Below are positions 15,872 through 23,272 of a DNA stretch of 64,000 bases, piece by piece (position 1 is the stretch's first letter; every line of letters starts with the position of its first letter). Source of the DNA: Bacteroidales bacterium WCE2004 (GTDB lineage Bacteria > Bacteroidota > Bacteroidia > Bacteroidales > UBA932); NCBI GenBank assembly GCA_900167895.1, contig FUZR01000001.1:1-64000 (forward strand). The letters run 5' to 3'. The translations under genes and the position numbers were made by a program. The notes under the pieces were generated by a model that searched no databases, had not been told where the DNA came from, and worked only from the letters and a program-made list of their open reading frames with translations.

Positions 15872-16033
15872 TTAATAATCAACGAATTTATTATTCCTCA
15901 TCGGAAAATAGCCATCCCGCTTGACCTCATCCTCATACAAGCCTTTATTTGAGGGCAAAACGGCCGACAACAGCTCTTCCCGGGAAAACACCTTCCCCCG
16001 GTTCTCAAGGAAAAGCTTCAGGAGTTCATATTG
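15872..16033 (-). pseudogene. Remnant of an OmpR/PhoB-type response regulator C-terminus
   Basis: On the minus strand, about 25 codons from 16033 read QYELLKLFLENRGKVFSREELL, the opening of an OmpR-family winged-helix effector domain. No receiver domain or start precedes it. After ...LLSAV the similarity is lost (LPSNKGLYEDEVKRDGYF...). It overlaps the last codons of the methyltransferase gene in another frame. This is best read as a scar left by rearrangement, not a working gene. Confidence 0.5.
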
Positions 16034-17178
16034 GTCTTCGTGGCCTTGAAATAGACGATGGACCCTTCCTTGTGGAACTCGTCCAGGGTGTAGCCTTTTT
16101 CCAGCCGTGCCTGCAAGGAGCCGAAGGTCTCGAACGGCGGGGTGAACCACCCTTTCCGGGACAGGATGCGGTCCATCAGCCAGTCGGTCCGGCGGGACTC
16201 TCCCCGGATGCAGAAGCAACCCACCAGGCCGCCGCCTGCCTTCAGGACCCGGTCCACCTCGGAATAGGCCTTCTCCTTGTCCGGGAAGGCATGGAACCCG
16301 TTCATCGTGAGGACCAGGTCGAAGGCACCGTCGTCGAAGGGGAGCGCCCCCACGTCTCCCTGCACCAGCCGGACATTTCCGATTCCCGCCTGCGCGAAAC
16401 GCTCCTTCGCCTGCGCGAGCATGTCGGCGCTGTAGTCCAGGCAGGTGAGGTCCGCCATTTCCAGCGCAGCGTATTTCGCCGCCGTGAAGACACCGGTCCC
16501 GACGGGGACGTCCAGCAGCCTGCCGGAGAAGTCGTCCGGGATATAGGAAAGCACTTTCCGAGCGATTGCGTTGTCATCGACGCCGCCCCAGAAAATGTCC
16601 ATATAGAGCCGGCTCCACCAGGTCGCGCGGGTCAGGACGTCGTCGTAGATATTCCGCGACTGCCGGTAGGAGTCCCGGATCCTGTCTCCCCTCTTCCGGG
16701 GAAACCACGGCCAGGTGCGGTTCACGCGCTTGCAGTAGGCTTCGTACTCGGCACCGTAGCGGTCGCGGAGCCATTTCTCCTCCGTCAGGCTCATCATCAG
16801 GGCCATCAGCCCCCAGAAGATGAAAGGCAGCACCAGCAGCCAGAGGTTGCCGGCAAACAGGGACGCGCCGATGCAGATGAACATCCAGCCCACATAGAGG
16901 GGGTTGCGCACCCACGCATAGATACCGTCCGTGCAAAGGCGGTTATTCTTGATGGCATCGTCGATCTTGTCAAAGAAGAAGGCATAGACCCAGATGAAGG
17001 CACCCAGCAGGATGGCCAGGATGCCGAGGACAAGCATGGGGGTCTTGAGCGCCGGGATGATTCCGCTGTCCAGGCAGCCCCGGGCCGAAAGGATCATGCC
17101 GACGGCCGTAAGGATGGCAATGATGGCCACGTAATAGGGCCCGATGCCGAAAAAAGGAAGATGGTCTCTCTGTTTCAT
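16018..17178 (-). CDS. Two-domain methyltransferase: ICMT/PEMT-like membrane part + class I SAM domain
   Basis: From ATG 17178 (386 residues) the N-terminal part has several membrane helices and the isoprenylcysteine/phospholipid methyltransferase pattern GIYAWVRNPLYVGWMF...LTEEKWLRDRYGAEYEAYCKRV. After a linker, a class I SAM methyltransferase follows, with motif I LLDVPVGTGVF, DLTCLDYSADML and the post-I acidic region. Both parts are probably S-adenosylmethionine dependent; a lipid or quinone-like target is suggested by the membrane part. The start is set by a -7 box (TATACCTTTG) 6-7 bases upstream. The last codons (KTNMNS) derive from the fused response-regulator scar, so the native C-terminus may be altered. 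Confidence 0.82.
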   Translation of the reverse strand: MKQRDHLPFFGIGPYYVAIIAILTAVGMILSARGCLDSGIIPALKTPMLVLGILAILLGAFIWVYAFFFDKIDDAIKNNRLCTDGIYAWVRNPLYVGWMFICIGASLFAGNLWLLVLPFIFWGLMALMMSLTEEKWLRDRYGAEYEAYCKRVNRTWPWFPRKRGDRIRDSYRQSRNIYDDVLTRATWWSRLYMDIFWGGVDDNAIARKVLSYIPDDFSGRLLDVPVGTGVFTAAKYAALEMADLTCLDYSADMLAQAKERFAQAGIGNVRLVQGDVGALPFDDGAFDLVLTMNGFHAFPDKEKAYSEVDRVLKAGGGLVGCFCIRGESRRTDWLMDRILSRKGWFTPPFETFGSLQARLEKGYTLDEFHKEGSIVYFKATKTNMNS

Positions 17179-17269
17179 GACGCCGCAAAGGTATAGGAAA
17201 GACCTTGCAACCGGGTTGCAATCGACCGGCACGCCGCCGATTCCGATTCAGCAATGCTCAAAGATAAAG

Positions 17270-17326
17270 CGAATGAAATCCGAAATCGTCAGCTCACCAC
17301 GAGATGGACCTCGAGGCAGGCAAGGT
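17270..17326 (+). pseudogene. Decayed fragment of a greA-like gene
   Basis: About 57 bp closely match greA 11605-11659, the codons for MKFEIVSPHEMDLEAGK. The fragment reads ATGAAATCCGAAATCGTCAG..., with a one-base insertion that shifts the frame. Nothing of the remaining greA coding sequence is recognisable on either side. Its antisense strand supplies the last codons (LPASRSISW) of the adjacent minus-strand gene. Confidence 0.7.
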
Positions 17327-18205
17327 CGATTCTTTTGGACTCTCCGGAGGATTGTTGAAGAGGACCATTTCCCAGAGCTTCATCGTGTAAACCTCTTCGT
17401 GTCGGCTGAGGTAGTCTGTCATATAAGCTTTGATGGTGTCGATATAGTCCGGGTCGATGGCTTCTTCTATCGTGATGGGCCCGATCCTGTTAGTCGAATC
17501 ATGGCGTTTTCCGTATTCCTGATAATAGAGTGGAAGGCCTTCCAGACACGACAGGTCATAGGTGAAAGCGCCGTCTCTGGTCATCGTGAGGGGGATCATC
17601 ACGGGCGCATCGAGTATTTCCCAAATCACGTCGTCTCCATTCGCCGTAACAATATAACTGAACCGAGTCTTGAGGTTGTCGACAGCCCCGGGCAGAGAGG
17701 GGGACTCACCGCAAAGTGACCAAAGGACCTTGCCGTCCCGGTCATAGGAGCGGGCAAAAGCATAATTCCGAAATTCCCGATAATCTACTTTCTGCAGCTC
17801 GGCGAGTCCGCCGATACATTGGTACGCACATCGCTCGCCGGCTATGTAGAACGTACAAGTGTCACCGGAAACAGTAAGCTTATTCCTGCGTGCTTTTGTC
17901 CACTTGGAATAAGCCTTATGTTTCAACTCGACTTGGTAGAGTACGCCTATATCTGAATCTGCAATTTCAACATCATGTCGATATTTTTCCAAACAGAAGT
18001 CGTGAAGTTCTTTCTTGTCTTTTGGATATCTCCCATAAATCACCCGATGCAGGAAGATCACCTCTCCCAGATTTACGATACCTCCGGCGCCATAAACCTC
18101 TCCATTCTCATCAATGAAGCGTATCTGTCCAACGTGGCGTATCTGTCCGAAAGAAGGAAAGCAGAACGCAGATAGCAGCAAAACAAGCAGGAAGACTTTT
18201 TTCAT
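17294..18205 (-). CDS. Hypothetical exported protein
   Basis: From ATG 18205 (303 residues) there is a clear signal peptide, MKKVFLLVLLLSAFCFPSFGQ, followed by a soluble, mixed-charge protein with no recognised domain. Cys residues occur in CTFYIAGERCAYQCIGG. The last residues (STLPASRSISW) are encoded by the antisense of a greA fragment, so the native C-terminus has probably been replaced. A TATCTTTA -7 box lies about 25 bases upstream. The neighbourhood is AT-richer and contains gene scars, consistent with an accessory region. Confidence 0.6.
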   Translation of the reverse strand: MKKVFLLVLLLSAFCFPSFGQIRHVGQIRFIDENGEVYGAGGIVNLGEVIFLHRVIYGRYPKDKKELHDFCLEKYRHDVEIADSDIGVLYQVELKHKAYSKWTKARRNKLTVSGDTCTFYIAGERCAYQCIGGLAELQKVDYREFRNYAFARSYDRDGKVLWSLCGESPSLPGAVDNLKTRFSYIVTANGDDVIWEILDAPVMIPLTMTRDGAFTYDLSCLEGLPLYYQEYGKRHDSTNRIGPITIEEAIDPDYIDTIKAYMTDYLSRHEEVYTMKLWEMVLFNNPPESPKESTLPASRSISW

Positions 18206-18283
18206 AGAATTAAATCCTTTATCTCTGTTAAAGATAGACACAAATCCCCATTTCTCAAAGACTTCCGTCTTCTATAACCGGAT

Positions 18284-18610
18284 TTACTTCATCGGATTCT
18301 TCTTCGCCTTAGGCTTGGGCAGAGCCGGCAAAGTAGTTTTGATAAGACTCACCAGATAGTCCTGGTCATCCACATCGGCAATGTAGAAATAGTCCTTCGC
18401 CCCGTCGTACGGCGGCCGGAGGATGACATCCTTCAGGACTGCCCTGCCGGGTTCCGTCACCTTCACGTAGAGGTTGTTGTCACAGATCAGCCCGAAGAGA
18501 ACGCCGTCACAATAGGCACAATAGTCTCCCATCATCTTCTTGACTGCTATCTCCCCAGCGCCGGAGCATTGGTCGATGATGTATTGAACGAAGTCCGGAT
18601 TACAGGCCAT
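18284..18610 (-). CDS. TfoX/Sxy N-terminal domain protein
   Basis: A 108-residue protein of the stand-alone TfoX N-terminal domain type: VKKMMGDYCAYCDGVLFGLICDNNLYVKVTEPGRAV, then PPYDGAKDYFYIADVDDQDYLVSLIKTTLPAL. In gamma-proteobacteria TfoX/Sxy controls competence with CRP; stand-alone single-domain versions in Bacteroidales have no established role. It lies just downstream of the 58-residue membrane protein gene on the same strand. Confidence 0.85.
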   Translation of the reverse strand: MACNPDFVQYIIDQCSGAGEIAVKKMMGDYCAYCDGVLFGLICDNNLYVKVTEPGRAVLKDVILRPPYDGAKDYFYIADVDDQDYLVSLIKTTLPALPKPKAKKNPMK

Positions 18611-18645
18611 AATTAAAAAGATTCCAAATTCTTCTCGCCCGATGA

Positions 18646-18822
18646 TTACTTTTTGTTCTTCTCTTCCGCCTGATAAGAAAGAACCATGCTGAGTATCAGC
18701 AGAACGCAGGTTATCACCCCAAGAATCCTTGCGAAAACAATGCCCGGGGAAACAATCCAGAAAACAAGAAGGATGGCCGACAGAACAATCAGGGCAACTT
18801 GAAATTTTTGTCTCGTATTCAT
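18646..18822 (-). CDS. Small membrane protein (58 residues)
   Basis: The short frame MNTRQKFQVALIVLSAILLV... ends QAEEKNKK and holds two hydrophobic helices (about 9-23 and 27-49) with charged ends, typical of a bitopic or hairpin membrane protein. A strong promoter lies just upstream: TTTG at 18871-18874, 18-base spacer, TATCTTTG at 18845-18852, both minus strand. Codon pattern and promoter support a real gene. Function unknown. Confidence 0.6.
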   Translation of the reverse strand: MNTRQKFQVALIVLSAILLVFWIVSPGIVFARILGVITCVLLILSMVLSYQAEEKNKK

Positions 18823-18844
18823 TCGCAGGTCTTATTTATCTGAA

Positions 18845-18874
18845 CAAAGATAAGCATTTCCAAGCATCCACAAA
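18845..18874 (-). promoter_or_regulatory. Canonical Bacteroidetes promoter
   Basis: -33 TTTG (18871-18874) and -7 TATCTTTG (18845-18852) with an 18-base spacer, reading leftward. The start region (AAATG before the -7 box; TTCAGATAAAT after it) resembles the promoter at 10487-10532. It drives the small membrane protein gene and probably the TfoX gene. Confidence 0.7.
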
Positions 18875-18900
18875 AGAGGACCTGTTTGTGAGCGAAAGCA

Positions 18901-19752
18901 TCACGTTCTATTAACGGTCCGGGCGATGAATCTTTCCATCTCCCGGCAGATGGTGTCGCTCGCATAATGATGGACATAATGTCCGCAATCGAGCAAGACC
19001 ATTTCAGCGTGCATCTGCCCGGCGAATCTCTGACAATTGGCCCGCCAGTTCGAAGAAACTTCCTTCCCGTTGGAGACAAACATCAGGATCGGGCAGTCTA
19101 TTCCGCCGGCAGTTTCGACCGCTTCGGCATTCCCGATCACCGCTTCCGCCTCTTTGACGTAACATCCGTTAAAAGCATTCCTTTTCCAAAGCTGACGCTG
19201 CCGGCAGATCTCTTCTTTCGTCAATCCCCGGGTATTCAGCGGGAACCAGAACAGTAATCCCCGCTCAAGGCATTTACGCATCCGTTTCATGAGCCGGATG
19301 CGCCGGGCGACCATTTCAGGGCCCCATTCCCCGTAGGTAATGGGCGTCGCCATATCCAGCCCGATGATGGCCTCGACCTCTTCCGGATAAAGCTGCTTCC
19401 ACCGGATCGCCTCCAGGCCGGACATCGAATGCGGGACCAGGATATATGGGCCCTTAAGGCCTGAATCCGACAAAGCCTGCCGCTGGAAGGACACCAGCGC
19501 ATCTATGTCGCAGGGAGCTTCGTGCAGGTCGGATTCCCCGTATCCGAATTTCTCGATCACGACAATCCGGTAGATACCGCTCAGCTTCTCATAAAGGATT
19601 TTGAAATCAAGCGCGGGAGAGACGGTACCGGAGCCGGACATGAAGACAAGCGTCGTCCCGCTCTCGGCGCCCGTCACAAAAATATGCATCCTGTGCCCGT
19701 CAACCAGGGCAAATTCAGAGCGATACGCCATATCAGCCTTCAGCTTATTCAT
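18901..19752 (-). CDS. Alpha/beta hydrolase
   Basis: A 283-residue cytosolic hydrolase. HIFVTGAESGTTLVFMSGSG marks the oxyanion region, the nucleophile elbow is PHSMSGLEA, FVSNGKEVSSNWRANC is near the acid position, and the catalytic His is in LDCGHYVHHY. A cap insertion lies at about 145-200. ATG 19752 is preferred over GTG 19761. It overlaps the end of the GH43 gene by 8 bases, indicating translational coupling. The substrate is not evident; an esterase acting on acylated sugars would fit the neighbour but is inference. Confidence 0.82.
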   Translation of the reverse strand: MNKLKADMAYRSEFALVDGHRMHIFVTGAESGTTLVFMSGSGTVSPALDFKILYEKLSGIYRIVVIEKFGYGESDLHEAPCDIDALVSFQRQALSDSGLKGPYILVPHSMSGLEAIRWKQLYPEEVEAIIGLDMATPITYGEWGPEMVARRIRLMKRMRKCLERGLLFWFPLNTRGLTKEEICRQRQLWKRNAFNGCYVKEAEAVIGNAEAVETAGGIDCPILMFVSNGKEVSSNWRANCQRFAGQMHAEMVLLDCGHYVHHYASDTICREMERFIARTVNRT

Positions 19753-20755
19753 CACGGACACGCGCAGGCCTGAAGGCCGTGTTGTTTTTCAGCTTCTCCT
19801 CGCTGACCGTGGGCACGACGGGCCGGATCGTCCCGTCTTCGTTGTAGTAGAGGTAGTCGACGCAGACAGAGCGGTGGAGCGAGCCGAAGCCGGGCCAGTC
19901 CGGGCAGTTGTAGTTGCCCAGGTCGCCGGTATGGTAGAACAGGAACCAGTCGGCGCCGAACTGCACGATGCTGTGGTGGTTGGTCCCGCTGCTCACCGGG
20001 CCCAGGATGACGCCCTTGTACTCATAGGGGCCCAGCGGGCTGTCGGCCATCGCATAGGCAATCTGCGGCTGATGGCCGTTGAAGGGGCTGTTGCTGTAGG
20101 AGAGATAATACTTGCCGTTGTATTTGTGCACCCAGGCCGCCTCGAAGAACTCTTCCAGGCCCTCGATGATGTGCACTTCCCCGTCGTAGGAGACCATGTC
20201 TTCGTTCAGCTTGATGCAGCAGCAGGTATTCTGCCCAACGAACATATAAGCCTGCCCGTCGTCGTCAATAAAGACGCACGGGTCGATGAAATCGCGGTCG
20301 CAGACGACGCCCGGAGAGTCGATGGACAGCAGCGGACGGCCCAGCGGGTCCGCGAACGGCCCCCAGGGATGGTCCGACACGGCGACGCCGATATACTTGA
20401 CATCCGTCGGATAATAGAGATAATACTTCCCGTTCCGCTCCACGCAGTCGGGCGCCCACGCCCGGGTCTTCGCCCAGACCGTCTGCTCGAAAGGCCGGAA
20501 GATGACGCCCCGGTCCTCGAACGTCTGCATGTCGGCCGTCACGTAGCAGTGATAGTCTTCCATATCGAATCCCATCGCCAGGTCGCGGTCGTGGCTGGGA
20601 TAGATATACAGGGAATCCCCGAAGACGTGGGCGGAAGGGTCCGCCGAGTACATGTGCGTGATGATGGGATTGCCCGCCAGCTCGAAGTGGGCGGGTTTGG
20701 GGGTGCAGGCGGCAAAAGCGCCGGCCAGGCAGACAGCGGCCAGGAGTCTCTTCAT
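19745..20755 (-). CDS. Glycoside hydrolase family 43 lipoprotein
   Basis: A 336-residue lipoprotein (GAFAACTPKP lipobox) with the five-bladed GH43 fold. The catalytic base Asp is in MYSADPSAHVF (Asp39), the transition-state Asp in DFIDPCVFIDDDG, and the proton-donor Glu in EEFFEAAWVHKY. Further blade motifs are AWAPDCVERNGKYYLYYP and YYLSYSNS. GH43 enzymes remove arabinose or xylose from plant glycans. Start 20755 is placed at MKRLLAAV. The gene is coupled to the downstream alpha/beta hydrolase and follows the metal permease gene by 7 bases. Confidence 0.93.
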   Translation of the reverse strand: MKRLLAAVCLAGAFAACTPKPAHFELAGNPIITHMYSADPSAHVFGDSLYIYPSHDRDLAMGFDMEDYHCYVTADMQTFEDRGVIFRPFEQTVWAKTRAWAPDCVERNGKYYLYYPTDVKYIGVAVSDHPWGPFADPLGRPLLSIDSPGVVCDRDFIDPCVFIDDDGQAYMFVGQNTCCCIKLNEDMVSYDGEVHIIEGLEEFFEAAWVHKYNGKYYLSYSNSPFNGHQPQIAYAMADSPLGPYEYKGVILGPVSSGTNHHSIVQFGADWFLFYHTGDLGNYNCPDWPGFGSLHRSVCVDYLYYNEDGTIRPVVPTVSEEKLKNNTAFRPARVRDE

Positions 20756-20762
20756 AGGCGGA

Positions 20763-21986
20763 TTACTTCTTGCCCTTGAAGGTGTAGCCAGCGCCTTCGA
20801 CGGCCGCACGGACGGCATCTTCAGCGGCGGAGCCTTTGACGGTGAGGGTCTTGCGGGCGGCGCTGGCCTGGGCGGACTCGACGCCGGGCACGGCGTCCAG
20901 GGCGCGCAGGACGGCCGCCTCGCAATGGCTGCATTTCATGCCTTCGACAACATAGACGGCCGTGTCCGGGGCCGCCTCTTTGCGGGAGAATCGTTCGAAA
21001 AGTTTCATGATCAGAGCAAATATAATCAAAAGAGTCAATACGATGGCACAGATAATCCGGAACAGGCTGGGCGTGGCCGCGCCGGCCGCGCAGCAGGCGT
21101 CGCCGGCGGTCATCGGCCGCACCGTGATGCCGACGGCGTTGACCAGCAGGCCAAACAGGATGGAGAAGCCCACGATCACCAGCAGGTAGATGGCCGTAAA
21201 ACGGCCTCCCAGCGCCTTCCGGACGACCAGGATGGACGCCATGTTGACGGCCGGCCCGGCCATCAGCATCACCAGCGCAGCGCCCGGCGAAAGGCCTTTC
21301 AGCATCAGCGCCGCGGCCACGGGAATACTGCCGGTCGAACAGATGTACATCGGCACGGCGACGACCAGGATCACGAGCATCTGCAGCAGGGGCTGCTTGC
21401 CGAAATGCAGGAAGAATTCGTCCGGGACGGCGACCTGGATGAGCGCCGCCACCAGCAGGCCGATGACCAGGCGCCCGCCGATGTTCTGCATCATCTCGAA
21501 GAACGCATAGCGCAGCACCCGCCAGATCCGGCTGCCGCTCTCTACGCGGCAGCTGTCCGCCGACGCAACTACAGCATCGTCCTCTTTCACCAGGCGGTTG
21601 ACCAGCAGGCCGCCGCAGATGCCGGTGACGAGCGCCGCGACGGGGCGGATGACGGCAAAGCCGAGCCCCAGCAGCGAAAACGTCGCCAGGATGGAATCAA
21701 CGCCCGTCTGCGGCGTCGCGATCAGGAAAGACGCGACGGCGCCCTTGGACGCCTTCTCGTTCCGCAGGCCGATGGCCGTCGGGATCACGCCGCAGGAGCA
21801 CAGCGGCAGCGGCACGCCCAGCAGCGCCGCCCAGACCACGGCCCACTTGTTGTCCTTCGACAGATAACGGGTATAGAAGCGCCGGGGCACGAAGACGTGC
21901 AGCACCCCCGCGATCAGGAAGCCCAGCAGCAGGTACGGGCTCATTTCGCCCGTCACCATCAACAATGACCGGAAGAATTCACGCAT
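20763..21986 (-). CDS. SO_0444-type Cu/Zn efflux permease with HMA domain
   Basis: A 407-residue polytopic membrane protein of the DUF318/YraQ permease type with PLPLCSCGVIPTAIGLR early and MYICSTGSIPVAAALM in the second half. The C-terminal cytosolic heavy-metal-associated domain has GMKCSHCEAAVLRALDAVPG (CxxC metal site). Family members are proposed to export Cu/Zn or related metals. ATG 21986 is preferred to an upstream in-frame start because TAGCTTTG lies about 10 bases before it. A Cys/Ala segment (GDACCAAGAA) in the linker could also bind metal. Confidence 0.85.
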   Translation of the reverse strand: MREFFRSLLMVTGEMSPYLLLGFLIAGVLHVFVPRRFYTRYLSKDNKWAVVWAALLGVPLPLCSCGVIPTAIGLRNEKASKGAVASFLIATPQTGVDSILATFSLLGLGFAVIRPVAALVTGICGGLLVNRLVKEDDAVVASADSCRVESGSRIWRVLRYAFFEMMQNIGGRLVIGLLVAALIQVAVPDEFFLHFGKQPLLQMLVILVVAVPMYICSTGSIPVAAALMLKGLSPGAALVMLMAGPAVNMASILVVRKALGGRFTAIYLLVIVGFSILFGLLVNAVGITVRPMTAGDACCAAGAATPSLFRIICAIVLTLLIIFALIMKLFERFSRKEAAPDTAVYVVEGMKCSHCEAAVLRALDAVPGVESAQASAARKTLTVKGSAAEDAVRAAVEGAGYTFKGKK

Positions 21987-22021
21987 ATCCAACACAAAGC
22001 TACGAACCTTTTCCGAATCGG

Positions 22022-22540
22022 TCAATCCTCATTCATAGCGAAAAACCAACGCATCACACCTTCCAGCCGGAGCAGGCTGGCCTTCCTGTCAAGGCCGCCG
22101 GCATAGCCGGTGAGCGCGCCGCCGGCGCCCACGACCCTGTGGCAAGGGACGATGAGCGAGATGGGATTGTGTCCCACCGCTCCGCCGACCGCCTGGGCGG
22201 ACATCCGGGCGGCTCCCATCCGTTCCGCAACCCGCTTCGCGATTTCCCCGTAGGTCATCGTCTTGCCGTAAGGAATCGTCAGGAGGATTTCCCAGACGGC
22301 CGTGCGGAACGGAGCGGCGTGCAGGGCAAGCCGCGGCGTGAATCCCGGCTCCCGCCCGCTGAAATAGATGTCCAGCCAGCGGCAGGTATCCGCAAAGACA
22401 GGAAGCATCTTCTCTTCGCACCCCACCGGCAGCGGATTGGCATAACGCTCCTGCTCATCGAACCAGAGCCCGGCGAGTGAAGTGCCGTCACTGCCGAGGG
22501 TCATGCCCCCGAGCGGCGACTCATAGTGCCATACATACAT
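22022..22540 (-). CDS. ogt: Methylated-DNA-protein-cysteine methyltransferase
   Basis: A 172-residue direct-reversal repair protein that transfers alkyl groups from O6-alkylguanine to its own Cys. The active site is IVPCHRVVGAGGALTGYAGGLDRKASLLRLEG, and the helix-turn-helix/arginine-finger region is TYGEIAKRVAERMGAARMSAQAVGGAVGHNP. The N-terminal RNase-H-like part is short, as in Ogt. It is upstream of the metal permease gene, which has its own promoter. Confidence 0.95.
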   Translation of the reverse strand: MYVWHYESPLGGMTLGSDGTSLAGLWFDEQERYANPLPVGCEEKMLPVFADTCRWLDIYFSGREPGFTPRLALHAAPFRTAVWEILLTIPYGKTMTYGEIAKRVAERMGAARMSAQAVGGAVGHNPISLIVPCHRVVGAGGALTGYAGGLDRKASLLRLEGVMRWFFAMNED

Positions 22541-22665
22541 TTCAATACTGCTCTATAGTTGTTTAGCACGAACGTCAAGGAATGTCAGGATGAGGCGGCG
22601 GACAAGGTGCCGGCAGAACAGGAAAAGATGCCCCGTACCGTCTATTTGGATCGTTTCAATCATTT

Positions 22666-23139
22666 CTATTTCAGCGGCACGCCGTGCGTGTTTTTGACTT
22701 CCTTCATCACGAACACGCTGTGGAAGTAGCCCACGCTGTCGATATTGCCCAGCTTCGTGCGCATGAACTCCTGGTACGAGTCCATGTCCCGCGTCTGGAT
22801 CTTCAGCGTGAAATCGTATTCGCCGCTCGTGTTGTAGCATTCCGTTATCTCTTCGATGCCCTGGATGGCTTCCATGAAGTTGTCCATCAGCACCTGCGAG
22901 TGCTGCTTCAGGCGCATGTTGCACAAGACCGTGATTCCGTTGCCGGTTTTCTTCGCGTCAAGGATGGCGTGGTAGCCCTTGATGAAGCCCTCGCGCTCCA
23001 GCCGCTTCTGGCGGTCGAAGGCCGGCGAAGCCGAGAGATTGACCCGGGCGGCCAGCTCCTTCACGGTAAGTGTCGAATCGTCCTGCAAGATGCGCAGGAT
23101 CTTGCGATCGGTGTTGTCGAGTTCGTCGTAAGTCATCAT
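22666..23139 (-). CDS. Lrp/AsnC family transcriptional regulator
   Basis: A 157-residue regulator: N-terminal HTH (LDNTDRKILRILQDDSTLTVKELAARVNLSASPAFDRQKRLEREGFI) and a C-terminal RAM/effector domain (ITECYNTSGEYDFTLKIQTRDM). These proteins respond to amino acids as octamers. It is divergent from a MetE-like gene, and a perfect 17-bp palindrome lies 4 bases upstream of its start, so auto-regulation and control of the neighbour are likely. Bases 22541-22665 downstream show no gene. Confidence 0.94.
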   Translation of the reverse strand: MMTYDELDNTDRKILRILQDDSTLTVKELAARVNLSASPAFDRQKRLEREGFIKGYHAILDAKKTGNGITVLCNMRLKQHSQVLMDNFMEAIQGIEEITECYNTSGEYDFTLKIQTRDMDSYQEFMRTKLGNIDSVGYFHSVFVMKEVKNTHGVPLK

Positions 23140-23142
23140 TTT

Positions 23143-23159
23143 ACAGAATAATATTCTGT
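23143..23159. promoter_or_regulatory. 17-bp palindromic operator upstream of the Lrp-type gene
   Basis: ACAGAATAATATTCTGT is a perfect palindrome around a central A, AT-rich in the middle as expected for Lrp/AsnC sites, 4 bases from the regulator start. A -7-like box for the divergent gene is TACTTTTG at 23240-23247. Confidence 0.6.
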
Positions 23160-23272
23160 GTTATATTCAATCCTCAACACGAAAATAGGATATTTTACTG
23201 ATTTCACAAAACAGCATTCAGGATATCATGCCTTTTACCTACTTTTGACGCCGAAATAAACGACCAATCACC

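Noticed and set aside
15949..17196. A 415-codon plus-strand frame over the double methyltransferase
   Set aside because: The opposite strand carries the real SAM and membrane motifs; the plus frame is Gln/His/Asp-rich nonsense.
18284..18610. Competence regulator TfoX/Sxy
   Set aside because: Only the N-terminal domain is present and no competence genes are nearby, so only the domain name is used.
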